Source: Dryococelus australis (Eukaryota > Arthropoda > Insecta > Phasmatodea > Phasmatidae). From it: a stretch of 64,000 nt of DNA. Under the pieces are notes generated by a model. The model searched no databases, was not told where the DNA came from, and was given only the letters and a program-made list of their open reading frames with translations. The stretch is taken from assembly GCA_029891345.1 (NCBI GenBank), contig CM056995.1, positions 211,371,047 through 211,435,046 of the forward strand, in the 5' to 3' direction. A program made the translations under genes and the position numbers. Below, in pieces: positions 12,186 through 22,670 of this stretch; position 1 is the stretch's first letter; every line of letters begins with the position of its first letter.

Positions 12186-13599
12186 ACTAAATGCTCGCCT
12201 TATGACGCAGTAATGTCAAGGTGTACTGCACCTCTCTGAACGACGAAAAAATCCTGTGCCGGAATATGCATAACTAAAAATGATCGCAAGAAGCAGAGGT
12301 GTAACCAAAGCACTTGGCAACCGGGGGCGGGATCTTCGTTTCTAACCTCTGCCGCCACCCCCCCCCCCCCTCGCCAAATTCTCCCTGTGATACTTTCTTT
12401 CCCTAAGTATGCGCTTCAAGCATTCGGAAGTGTTACAGCACAGACGATTACGTTACACTGGCAGCAGCTTTTCAACACAGCAGAACTGTGATATGGATGC
12501 TGGTATGTCTAGAATAAAATACCCCCTTCCCGCCGTCGGCAAAGTAATTAAGAATTCACATATATAAAGCCACACTGTATTTAATAATTTATTGTTATAG
12601 TTATAACAGAATGCAATCCATTCTCAACAACAAATAAATCTGCTTTCGAGTCTTAAATTCTCCAAACTTATCAATTACCTCATCGAAATTCATCTTATTT
12701 GCGTATCTAACAATATATCTACATTTTTCAGTCCCATATTATTCATAATTGAGCGAAAAAGTATTTTCAATGTTTCTTAACTAGTGCCTATATTTATTTA
12801 TGACTGCATTCCGTAAAATAAGAAATTGCATTTTTTTTTGTGATGCAAATGAACAAATGCATTATAAAAGAGTGAAAAAGTTTTCTTTTTTGAAATACAG
12901 ATTTTGCAGGTAGCGCCCCTTCAGTAACCAGTTTAGTAGCTTCTTCCTAAATCAACAACATAGTGCAATTATAGTAGTGTAATGATATTATTTTCCGTGT
13001 TATGTTAAATACTTAGTTCACAACTGCTCGTAGGTAGGCGTGTACGCTAGCGAACTATCTGTAGTATCTTATGGTAAATCGCGATGCTTATGTATTGTAT
13101 GTGGATTGGTGGAAATTTTATTCACTAATGAAATGAATAAAAATTATTTATTGATAAAACTGATTAATTTTACATTAAATAGCTGTGGCGGTATACTGTA
13201 ACTGTAATGCAATCTTTTATGAACTTAATCGCTTTTAATTATGTGTATTACATAACCGATAGTTGCATACCACTTGTGTAATGAGCCTTAAATATTTTAT
13301 ATAGTACCCAGATGAAAAAAAAAAAATCACAGTTCTCAGTTGTGAAACTCATCACAAATCTGTTGCTAAATTATTTCACTATGACGGCCACAACATTGAA
13401 CCCTCATTTATACACCGTAATTTCTCAGAATCATAGATTTTTAGATTACCTATTAGATTATCGACTGTTTAGCACATATTATTTGTCAACAACTGTTTAT
13501 AACATATGAAACAGTTCATAACGAATGACGATGTATCAACTTGTTACGAAAATCTTTACATTGTTAAGTATAGAAACAGTGCTATCCCCCCCCCCCTTC

Positions 13600-13602
<3 letters not shown>
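12186..13602. other. AT-rich sequence with homopolymer runs
   Basis: This contains a 13-base C run at 12358-12370 and an 11-base C run at 13586-13596. No gene or transposon ends were recognised. The open frame 13312-13509 is AT-rich and lacks motifs. Confidence 0.45.

Positions 13603-13660
<58 letters not shown>
13603..13660. repeat. (CT)n microsatellite
   Basis: An uninterrupted CT dinucleotide array is followed by a short GT run. Confidence 0.97.
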
Positions 13661-13668
<8 letters not shown>

Positions 13669-14150
13669 TAGTTCTCGTATAGGACTCCATTTCCGCTCTA
13701 TGCCTCCTGCAGAAACATCCGTTTCAACCATTTTTTCTTTCGAAAAAAAAACTGGCCACGGCGTTTATATCAGACAAGTTTGTAGTTGACACGCAGCTGC
13801 TACTTAGAACTTTTAGAAACGTAACAAAACAGGTTATCGTCAAATGTAAAAATGTAGAAACAATAAACGCCCTGAAGACATGTGCACGCATATTCATTAA
13901 ATCTGTCTGTGTATGAAGGGGAAGGGAGAGGAGCAATATCACATCAATTGTTTTAACACTGCAGAGTGTTGCTGTGAGGATACCAAGATGAACTAATGCT
14001 CGTAAAAGTCACTGGTTGAAATCTGTGAAACTGTTATCCTGTGACGTCGGAAACACATCCTGTGTCCCTGACACGTTTCCCTATGCTGCTCCACATTCAT
14101 TACTGTCTTTTTATTGTTTGTAATAATTGTGCCTGCGCTTGTCTCGTTTG

Positions 14151-14389
14151 TATAGGCTGTTCACGGTAAAGTGAGCACTTTGAGACCTTAGTTACTTTTT
14201 ACTTCCAGTCATATTTAATACTCTACCCACTTTTTCAAATAAATATTGCCATGGAAATAATAAACACAGTGTGTATATTCCAGCGCACTCGGAAGTTAAC
14301 GTCTACAGATAAAATAAAATATATTTATCGACTCTTATTCAAAATGGGAAGGCTTTCAGAAGTGCTCACTTTAGCGTGAACAGCCTATA
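14151..14389 (-). mobile_element. Family A2 short MITE
   Basis: Nearly perfect ends TATAGGCTGTTCACGGTAAAG and TTTAGCGTGAACAGCCTATA carry the family A inverted repeat with flanking TA. The 239-bp element has a core unrelated to A1 but matching the A2 copies at 34937, 34157, 31614 and 42587 on the opposite strand (blocks like GTTAACTTCCGAGTGCG and ACACTGTGTTTATTA). Confidence 0.88.
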
Positions 14390-14841
14390 ATGTACTATCT
14401 TCGTTCTGACTGGATGACAATTTTGTAGTTTTGTTCCTTGTTGTTTTTTTTTTTTTTTTTGTCTTTTTCCGCCTATATCATTGCGTGTATAAGTGATGAA
14501 TGTTCTGTGTCCAGCACCAAGGTATAGCTGGAACTTTGGTTTCGGTGGTATGTTTTTGTCATCATGTCGTTTTTATCCATTATTTTCTATTTACATCACT
14601 TTTTCGTTGGTTTTGTTTAGTAACTGGATTCCTGACCCAGGTTCTTCTGTAATATTTTCTATTTCCAAGTAGAGAATTTTGTTTCAGACTATTTCGTTAC
14701 TCGCTTCCTTCCAGTTAGACACTGAATACAGCGCACGACAATAAATAAGTTCTGAATAGAGTAATTTTTCAATTACACAATTGGGAAAGCAAATTAAAGT
14801 GCTCAATAGTCGTGATTCATGCGTTACGTCTACTAAGATCC

Positions 14842-15306
14842 ATTCACAGTTACTTACAACTTTTATTAAGCCCAGCTTAAGATCTAATTTCAAGATATCC
14901 TTCTGCCTCATACAAACAAAGCTTAACGTAGTCTAGAAAATTCCACCAAAGTGACCACGCACTGCATTCGTGTGCACTCAGTGCAATAATAGTTTGCATA
15001 AGAACTATTTCTTACTAAACATTACCAGCATACCTTTTTTCTTCTTGTTTTATTCGTATTAATTAAAAGTGAAATATTATAACTTATGGATTAAATATAG
15101 TAGCAGTTTAATTTAAACAAAATAAGGAATTATTTATGTTGACACATACACATGTTCGTTAAACCAAAAATAATATATTTTTATATTTACACAAGTATCT
15201 ATAAAACTTGTGATACACGATATATTTAGGAAATCAAATAATCACGTCATACTAGGGGTAATTTTTAAAAGGTTTGATTCAAACTGTGTGAATAAACCGC
15301 GAATAT
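14842..15306 (+). mobile_element. Family C MITE
   Basis: The start reads ATTCACAGTTACTTACAAC and the end GTGTGAATAAACCGCGAATA, a degraded inverted repeat of about 25 bp. The core has CCTTCTGCCTCATACAAACA, CTGCATTCGTGTGCACTCAG and ATATTTAGGAAATCAAATAA. It matches 41828-42240 throughout. No coding capacity. Confidence 0.8.
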
Positions 15307-15782
15307 ACATTATGCGTGACATATTTAACGCTATCGTTCAACTTTCATTCTACCAGAGATGCGACTTCTTCGCCGATAAAACAACAGCATGTAATTTACT
15401 ACGCATAGATTGAAAAAATTGACAGTTTTCAAAAGACCACAGACAACTCCGCGAGTTTATTCTTGCCTCACCTAAGATAACGATGATGCGATGTAATTTC
15501 TGCAGAAAACTTACTTGGATGCACAATAGCAGGAAATAACTTATAAGCCTACATATCTTCACAAGAACATAATTATTGCTCATTAAAGATTGCTTGTGTG
15601 TAACACAATATACATGACGTAGTTGTAACAATCTCCGTAGGCTATTTATAAACTTCGTAATTAACTAGAACCTTTGCTGTATTCCATACTTTATATAGTC
15701 TTTCCGTGGTTTCTTCATATTTTTTAAATCAAACCTTTGAAAAAACACCCCATGTATAATGTGTTTAGTTCCTAAATAAGTA

Positions 15783-16003
15783 GGGTCACGGTGGATGAAC
15801 GGTTAGCCTTCTCGTCTCCCACCAAGGCGATCCGGGCTCAATCCCCGGCCGGGCCTTCGCATGTGGAAATCGTGCCAAACGATGCCGTTAGTCGGCGGGT
15901 TTTCTCGAGGATCTCCCGGCGCTGCTCCACGCTTACCTCAATTACCATCATCGGCTCTCAAGACCTCGATGTTAAGAGCCGTCCAAATCTCTTCACTCAC
16001 TAA
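15783..16003 (+). mobile_element. tRNA-derived SINE family 1
   Basis: Box A-like sequence GTGGATGAACGGTTAG is followed about 45 bases on by a box B-like GGGCTCAATCCCC. The body then carries GATGCCGTTAGTCGGCGGG, GGCTCTCAAGACCTCGATG and CAAATCTCTTCACTCAC, shared with four other copies. It has no protein-coding role and would depend on a LINE partner for movement. A clear target-site duplication is not visible here. Confidence 0.85.
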
Positions 16004-16005
16004 GA

Positions 16006-16059
16006 TATACCTAGCCACTTCTTCGTCCTTTTAATAATTTGGAAAAGTGGTTGACATAA
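16006..16059 (+). repeat. Short hairpin repeat, copy 1
   Basis: ATACCTAGCCACTTCTTC to GGAAAAGTGGTTGACATAA recurs at 17292-17345. The arms CCACTT and AAGTGG, with TTCC and GGAA inside, can pair. This copy abuts the 3' end of the SINE. Confidence 0.7.
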
Positions 16060-16335
16060 ATTATATAATTTTTAGTTAAATTTAACGTTTACTTATATTT
16101 TATCTATAAATTACAAAATTCCATTTATAGCCAATACAGATAAAGATAGAGAGGAAATGGAAGTGTTGGTAACGCCTAGTAAAAAATAATTATTATGCAA
16201 AACGTTATAACACTGAGAGCGCAAGAATGTGGTATGTTGATCATCTGGCGTTTTTTCTAAGCTTTGTTTGCATGAGGCGGAGCAGAACTTTAGCAGGGTT
16301 ACAAGACATTTGGAAGTAACCGTGTGTGGAGTAGA

Positions 16336-18374
16336 CCTATATATAGTAGAGTTCAGTCATTTCACTGTGACTGGACTGGCAGGGCCGCTTTGCGTTCGCA
16401 TACACAGAACATTACATACGCAGGATCTTTTTATCTAATTCCCAGTATAGTGAGGCCCCATCCACAATCGACTTGTCTTAAATAAAATTACTTACAAAGC
16501 ATAACAAGCGAAACCATCTGTCTACAATCGCCGTAAACGTGGAACGGAAAAACTCTTTTCTAGCCAATTAGAAAGAGCAAACGAATATGAAATAATTTTT
16601 CCAGCGTAATAATATTTATATGCATAAGTTGGCTACAGCAGTTTTATGACGTTTAGCATTCTCATTGGCATGCGTTAAAAATTTGGCCTAAGATACTCAG
16701 AGATGAACATCTTTAGCGCTAAGTCACGCATCTTTAGCGCCAAGTAGGTCACGCCAAATGCTAGTTATGGACGTTACTATCTCAAATACAGGTTTTTACT
16801 TCTTTATGCTATGCATGTTATGTGCGCCATGTCGATTGTAGACGGGGATTGACGTACGTGCGTGTCGCTGACACAATCCACTAGTCGCAAGTTGCAGTTG
16901 CAACCTTAACATATTTTACACGGACTAGCAATCGAAATAAATAAAGTAATTCGCTCGCGATTTCTCCATAATCGTCTTTTGCATGTAAAGTTGACCGACA
17001 AAACATAAAATACTGTTAAAAGCTTACAAAGGAACGTTGGGTCTAACAGTGTACATTCCGTAACTTCTTAGAAAAATGCGACAGAAAAATCGTTCACAGT
17101 AATTCACGGAACTAGTAGCTGTAGCGGACCTTGATACCTTCTCGGTAGAGCGACAGGAAAAAAAAAACAACCTGACGCATGCTAACAGAATGTAATCTTT
17201 ACATGTTATCTGTAATCAGTAAATACAACTTTAAAATGTTTTAAAAATATTGTACCTGTAAAAACTTAGACGCGAGGGAAATGATTGCAGAGATACCTAG
17301 CCACTTCTTCCACATTTGAATAATTTGGAAAAGTGGTTGACATAATATTTTATTCCTAAATACTGCTTTCTCCCGATACTTCGGAAACTGCACACCCTTG
17401 CACCATTAAACTTACCGCGGGACACGATTCAAAGAAACAAACGTTATGACGTTTTAACTCCTCTCATTGTGTAGTAACTAATGAGGCGAATAGAAGTCCA
17501 GTACAATAGTAGGAAAATATCAAATTAAAATTAATTTAAATTCTCGTGGAAGAGTTGTAAAATAGGAATCATTATAGGCTGTGTTGATTTTCCATTGTTT
17601 TAGGAAAACAAATTTTACAAAAAAATATTATTCATTACATTCGAATAATATGAACAAATACTTTGACCTTTTTCCTAACGTTTTAATTTTGTTAAAATTT
17701 AAGGATTGTTCAAAAAAGATTAATACATTTATTTCTACATTTCGCTTCATTCTATAACTGCACTTCAGCGTAGATTGCTCGCGCATGGTTCACTGCGAAT
17801 TTATAAAGGCACTGTATAGGATATGTTTTTTTTTTTTGCACGTTTTGTATTCTTACACCACATGTAAAATTGACATTGGCGTGATCGAATTGGTCATGTG
17901 ACTCGACTCTGTATACAAAAATTGTGGCTTATTTTACAATTTTTGTATTTTTCTGTATGTACCGAACCTTTACAAAAACACGAAATTACCAAATCGTCAC
18001 TATATGTGTTTTCGTCTATAGTCCATTCCCGATTGGAAGCGACTTATGAAAATCAACCTTTGAAAAAACACCCTAGGCATAACATGTCAACCTGTTTTTT
18101 TGAATAACCTGTATTCCACAAATATATAACACTGTGGTTAACTTTATAGTTTACAGTTAAAATATTATTTTCACCTAGTTTTTTAGTATACTATTTGTAA
18201 ATTAAACGGTGCCCATTGAAATATTTAAATATCTAGGTAGCCCCGATCGCAACATATCTCGTTTTTACAATTCAAAATAACAGCGGAAAATATCGTGAGT
18301 AGGTCGTAATGGTAGGTTGTTGTTTTATCGAACGAAAGCAACTTTGAAGCAACTTTCTGCTGAGCGAGGCTTAT

Positions 18375-18378
<4 letters not shown>
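16336..18378. other. AT-rich sequence with repeat relics
   Basis: A direct repeat CATCTTTAGCGC-x-AAGT occurs twice at about 16708-16745. A degraded family A core block lies near 17850-17930 (GCACGTTTTGTATTCTTAC, then CATGTGACTCGAC). A C-type terminus relic lies near 18020-18090 (ATAGTCCATTC, then AAATCAACCTTTGAAAAA). No gene was seen. Confidence 0.45.
17292..17345 (+). repeat. Short hairpin repeat, copy 2
   Basis: This has the same 54-bp hairpin-forming sequence as 16006-16059, with the arms CCACTTCTTCCA and TGGAAAAGTGG better preserved. Here it stands alone, without a SINE. Confidence 0.7.

Positions 18379-18458
<80 letters not shown>
18379..18458. repeat. (CT)n microsatellite
   Basis: An 80-bp uninterrupted CT array is followed by CT/GT mixed repeats to about 18490. 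Open frames across it on both strands (RE repeats and SL repeats) are artefacts of the dinucleotide. Confidence 0.97.
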
Positions 18459-18466
<8 letters not shown>

Positions 18467-18490
18467 GTGTGTGTGTGTGTCTCTCTTTGT

Positions 18491-20029
18491 CTCTTTCACA
18501 CTCGGAAAATTTCATTTCGCTAGTAAGCAGAAATTGTACATGTTTTCAATTGTAGCGTATTTCATACTTATTACAGCAAAATAATGATTTTTGAATTGGT
18601 AATTTACAACTGAAAAGAGATTTTAATGTTTGAATACTTATTTTAATATATTTAAATGTGATGGCGGGGCAGAAACAAAGTGAAGTTGGCAGACGTGGCG
18701 ACCCATGACATGGCGTGTTGCTGTTTTAACGAATGGAGTGTAAATTATACTTACCACATCACGTTTGTAGATGTGTTTTTTAAACCTACCTAAGCAAGCT
18801 ACGAGGTTGTGATAAATCTGTGTTTCCACGGCAGTAATAAATATACTGTTACGGTGTGTTTCATTAACTGCTGCGTGTGAAGTACCGTGGCGTGGTTGCA
18901 TGGTGATAGTTACGCTGGATCTGTGTGCGTGCGTGATTTCAAATATTTTATGTGAACTATTTATACGTTGTAAATGTGAACTGTTTTTATGACGAAGTTA
19001 TTTATTTACATTTACGTATGTTTATTTATCACAGCATTGTACCTTTGCCCTGGGTGTTTGAAACACAGTCGTGTAACGTGATTTAGCACCAATCCCAATA
19101 AAATAGCCAAGCCCAGCCCCAATAAATTTTAATAAACCTAATACACAGTAAGTATCAATACATATACATATGAGCGGGATAAAAGTTACGGTAGGCTTAT
19201 TTGTGTGCATGTTCACCGCTATATTTTAAGTTTCTATAACAAAAAATGAGCGACACGAGTTGCGAGCTTGATTTTAATGTTGCTTTTTCGTTGGACTGCC
19301 TATTCCTTCGTTATTTGAACTGAGGCCGTCCTTTTAAAGAAATAACTCACCACATATCAATAACAAAAAGTTAAATACTACAGTTCATTACCCCACAGTT
19401 GTAACAGTGTTTAACACAGTCGCGGCAAAATATTAACCTGCATTATGTGTATTGTGCTATGTCGTGGAAAACAAATACGTTAATGTAACGTGACCGTAAG
19501 AACTATCGTTAATTCAGGCATTTTTAAAACGTCATAAAGCAGACCTAAATAATGTTATAGGCCTAAACTGTGAATATTCGTACGAAATGGTTTTTGAAAT
19601 AGACCTAAGACAGAATTCTTTGCAAAGCTGTAAACAGTAAACAACACATTTGACAGGTATAAAAGTAGAAGTCACACTTCAATGTTTATTTTTAGGTGTA
19701 GCGAAAGTATACGAACACATGTACACACACAATGGCATGTAAACATTGATTTTGACAGACGCTACATGGCAGTCACATGGCAATGTTTATTTACATTTGG
19801 CGGAATGATACGAAACGGGCCTGCAAGTAGATATTTAGCAGGGCTCCGAGAAAGTTGCTTTCAATGGGGAATGGACTATAGAGACTGAATATAAAGAGCA
19901 AAATATACATGGAAAGGCATAATTAACTTAATTTCGAGTGATTTGTCATCATAATTATTGTCTGAGATCATTAGGACAATTGTAACTTTGTTTACAGTTA
20001 TAGATAGTAAAATATTAATGCTGGGCTTA
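18491..20029. other. AT-rich sequence, nothing recognised
   Basis: No transposon ends, tRNA-like boxes or coding motifs were found. The open frames present are 60-90 codons and featureless. Confidence 0.4.
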
Positions 20030-20562
20030 TAATCCTTACTACTATATAAATGCGAAAGTGTGTTTGCTTGTTTGTTTATTTGTCTGTTTGTCCTTCTTTC
20101 ACGTCAAAATGGAGCAGCGGATCGACATGATTTTTTGCACAGATATAGTTGGAGGTCCAGGGAGTGGCACAGGCTACTTTATATCCTATGAAAATATCTC
20201 AAACTATTCCAAAAAATAATGATTAGGGATGTACATAGGTATTGAATTAAACTTTAATTAGGATTACTACATAAAAAAAGCATTGTTAAAAATTTCTCCT
20301 TTCTGTTTTTTCTATGAGCTGTCGTACATTCCTTCCCAAGAGCCGCAGTTGCTCAGTGAGTAGAGAACCCAATAGTGGGGCCACAGTAGCTCAGTGGGTA
20401 GAGAACACAATAGTGGGGCCGCAGTAGCTCAGTGGGTAGAGAACACGATAGTGAGGCCGCAGTAGCTCAGTTGGTACAGAACCCTATAGTGGGACCGCAG
20501 TATCCCAGTGGGTAGAGCACTCGATAGTGGGGCCGTGCGCAAAGTAGCGGGTAAAAGCTAGT
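20030..20562 (+). mobile_element. Helitron-like (Helentron-type) non-autonomous element
   Basis: The 5' part begins near CTTACTACTATATAAATGCG, followed by GTTTG-rich sequence, TTCACGTCAAAATGGAGCAG and GATTTTTTGCACAGATATAG. This order is familiar from insect Helentron and HINE elements. The 3' end GTAGCGGGTAAAAGCTAG matches the conserved 3' terminus of that group. There are no inverted repeats and no target duplication, as expected for rolling-circle elements. It encodes no Rep/helicase. A 38-bp minisatellite occupies the 3' half (see 20342-20531), consistent with the central tandem repeats known in such elements. Confidence 0.7.
20342..20531 (+). repeat. 38-bp minisatellite of tRNA 5'-half-like units
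   Basis: Five units start at 20342, 20380, 20418, 20456 and 20494, all exactly 38 bp apart, with a degraded sixth start at 20532. Most read GCCGCAG, TA, GCTC, AGTGGGTA, GAGA/GAGC, AC, the layout of a tRNA acceptor strand plus D arm (stem GCTC with GAGC in the best case). The rest of each unit (about AATAGTGGG) is not tRNA-like. No box B follows, so this is not a set of tRNA genes. Confidence 0.85.
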
Positions 20563-21738
20563 TTCCAAATAAAATATCATCCAGGTAGTTAAAAAAACAA
20601 ACACTCTTCTTTAAACAATTATATTTCCACATATATATCTTCCAGCCAAAATTTTTATGTTGTTGGTACTGCAATTGTCGACAGTATCCGAATGAAAACC
20701 TATAGCAAATCGCAAATTACTAAATGACGAAGTGTACAATCCGAACAAGGCTACTGCCATGCGGCAACCGTGTGTAATTGTGAAATTGTCACGACCACAG
20801 AATGTTAGGCCTACCAACAGGGTAATACTTAATCTCATGTATATTATAAAAATAACAACACAGTTAACATAATTCAGTGCCCCCACACGCTTTTAATATG
20901 ATGCCAGGATATGGAATTATTTTTCCTACTCCACTGCCAACTTCACAGTAGCATGCCACAGGGGCTTATTTAAGGGGAGAGCTGATAGTGCCCTGGCTAC
21001 CTACGAAAGTCGGGGAAAGAAAACAATTAAGACAAGTATTAAAAAAATGTCGACAGTTCTGAATATTCGTACGGGTTGTAAGACATGTGTAGCGCCGCAT
21101 GTCGCAATGCACATATACATAAAAAGTCTATATTTTTAAAGACATACAATGAACGTCGCTGAATAAAAATTGTCCAGTCACAGAACTGACGCACGCAGGG
21201 AGCGTTGGAAATAGTTAAGAAACATGATAATGGGATTTCTGGCTGCATAATTGGAACCCTGCCGCCTATACACGAGAAAAATTATTGTAAAAACAATGAT
21301 TTAAAACAAGATAAATTAATTATTAAATGTATTTAGCAAATTAATTTTCATAATTTTGCTCTTAATCATGAGGTGAAACAAAGTATCGTATTTGACATTG
21401 TTATAACAATTTATTCAATTGGACTGACGCAAAAATCTAATTTGTTTTAATGCTACTAAGTAAATTTTTATAAATGAGTTTAAATTTTTTTTTGTTGTAA
21501 TATACTTTTTTAGTTACATACTCCGATTAACAATTTTACTTGTAAGTTCGTGTCATCGACTGCGAAGCTTCAATCATGTTGGCGCTCCTTAAAGAAAAAT
21601 TCTATATACACTCTTAGCATACCAGTCAGTTAGCGTGATTAAATTGTACGCAGTTTAATGTAGTGTAGTTCTTTTTTCAAAGGTTTATTTCGAAAACTGC
21701 TCGATCAAAGCGCAGGCAGGTAGAGAGCAAAGCCAGGA
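20563..21738. other. AT-rich sequence, nothing recognised
   Basis: No recognisable coding motif or element end was found. The minus-strand frames 20611-20886 and 21039-21248 are not supported by any domain. Confidence 0.4.
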
Positions 21739-21898
21739 GCCAGTCACTACATACGGCTTTCACTACTCTTATCGAGCACTATTAATTCCGTTTGTACCAA
21801 CATCGAAAAGCCATTCAATTGTAAAATAATTTATTCATCGGATTGGCGTTCAAGCAGAGTTATCATTTCTTACGTTTAAGATCAAATCAACTTTACTC

Positions 21899-22006
21899 GT
21901 ATACACGTTAGCATTAAGCAAAAAATTTAATACATGTTTTCAATTGTCTATGGTATACACGTTAGCATTAAGCAAAAAATTTAATACATGTTTTCAATTG
22001 TCTATG
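21899..22006. repeat. 54-bp tandem duplication inside the THAP-exon repeat
   Basis: Units at 21899-21952 and 21953-22006 appear identical. The matching region of the copy near 29527 has one unit only. Confidence 0.92.
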
Positions 22007-22088
22007 TTGTAATTATTTCATACAGTTGGCATTCTTGACCAAGTTTACAAGGTTCGTAACGTGAATTGAATTAAATTCCAATTTTTAA

Positions 22089-22198
22089 ATGGGAAAAATT
22101 AAAAAGAATTGTGTAACAAGATGTTGGCTTCCTAACTGTGAAAATTTGAAGCCAAACGTACTTGTGAAATACTTCACCTTTCCCAGCAATCCAGTAAG
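22089..22198 (+). CDS. THAP-like zinc-finger first exon (partial), copy 1
   Basis: The frame from the ATG at 22089 encodes 36 residues plus two bases and runs into an AAG/GTAAGT splice donor at 22199. Visible features are a lysine-rich start, C12-x4-C17-x-N19, and YFTFPSNP near residues 28-35. This is the C-x(2,4)-C-x-N ... F-x-FP pattern that opens a THAP DNA-binding domain. The remaining zinc ligands (C-x2-H) would lie on a later exon, which I did not find. THAP domains bind DNA in P-element and Kolobok-type transposases and in cellular proteins. No frameshift or stop interrupts the exon. Because a second copy lies in a TTAA-flanked element, I read this as a transposon exon, not a host gene. 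Confidence 0.55.
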
Positions 22199-22670
22199 GT
22201 AAGTTTTTAAACCAATTTTGTTTGTTTTGACGGATATCTAGGTTTGGGCTGTTTATCTGGTTACAAACTTCCAACTATTTATTAATAATAATTCATACTT
22301 TGCCTAAATATTAGTCTCTTTTATTCAAATGCTACAGTTAACTGACAATACAAACAAAATAGTTTTTGAAAATTAAACTTTTTAGATTGCTGGGAATCTC
22401 GGACATCGATAACGCCTTGCAGAGAAAAAAAAATCAGAAGAATACAAACCAATTTAATTGCATCAGTTTAGTAATTATTAAGGCTAAAAAAATCCTTACC
22501 ATGTCCTCTAAAATTATATTTTATCAATCTTATTTTTATAACATAACCACGACAAAATAATGATTTATTTTTATGTTGGGCACAAGAGAAGCGTTAGTAG
22601 CCCGACCGTAGAGAGGTAATAAACAAAGAGGTTCAGCCCGGCAGTGAAATCTCTTTTTCCATTCCATGCT

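Larger units (their letters stand above)
15693..16335 (-). mobile_element. Family C MITE interrupted by a SINE
   Basis: The left end ATAGTCTTTCCGTGGTTTC and the block AAATCAAACCTTTGAAAAA match the C terminus. The right part GTTTGCATGAGGCGG, then AGCAGGG, then GGAAGTAACCG matches the other C terminus in reverse. A SINE and a short hairpin repeat (15783-16059) separate the two halves. Confidence 0.75.
21739..22670 (+). mobile_element. THAP-exon repeat, copy 1 (Kolobok-like relic)
   Basis: This aligns through about 900 bp with 29365-30270, including GTTTGTACCAACATCGAAAA, TGGCGTTCAAGCAGAG, an intact THAP-like exon, and GAGAAGCGTTAGTAGCCCG. It lacks the terminal repeats present on the second copy. 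A 54-bp segment is duplicated in tandem here (21899-22006) but single in the other copy, so it was gained after the copies separated. Confidence 0.75.

Noticed and set aside
18225-18523. Open frames of about 70-96 codons with RE or SL repeats
   Set aside because: They are translations of the (CT)n microsatellite.
20342-20531. A cluster of tRNA genes
   Set aside because: Only the acceptor-strand and D-arm part is present in each 38-bp unit. There is no anticodon arm, T arm or box B.
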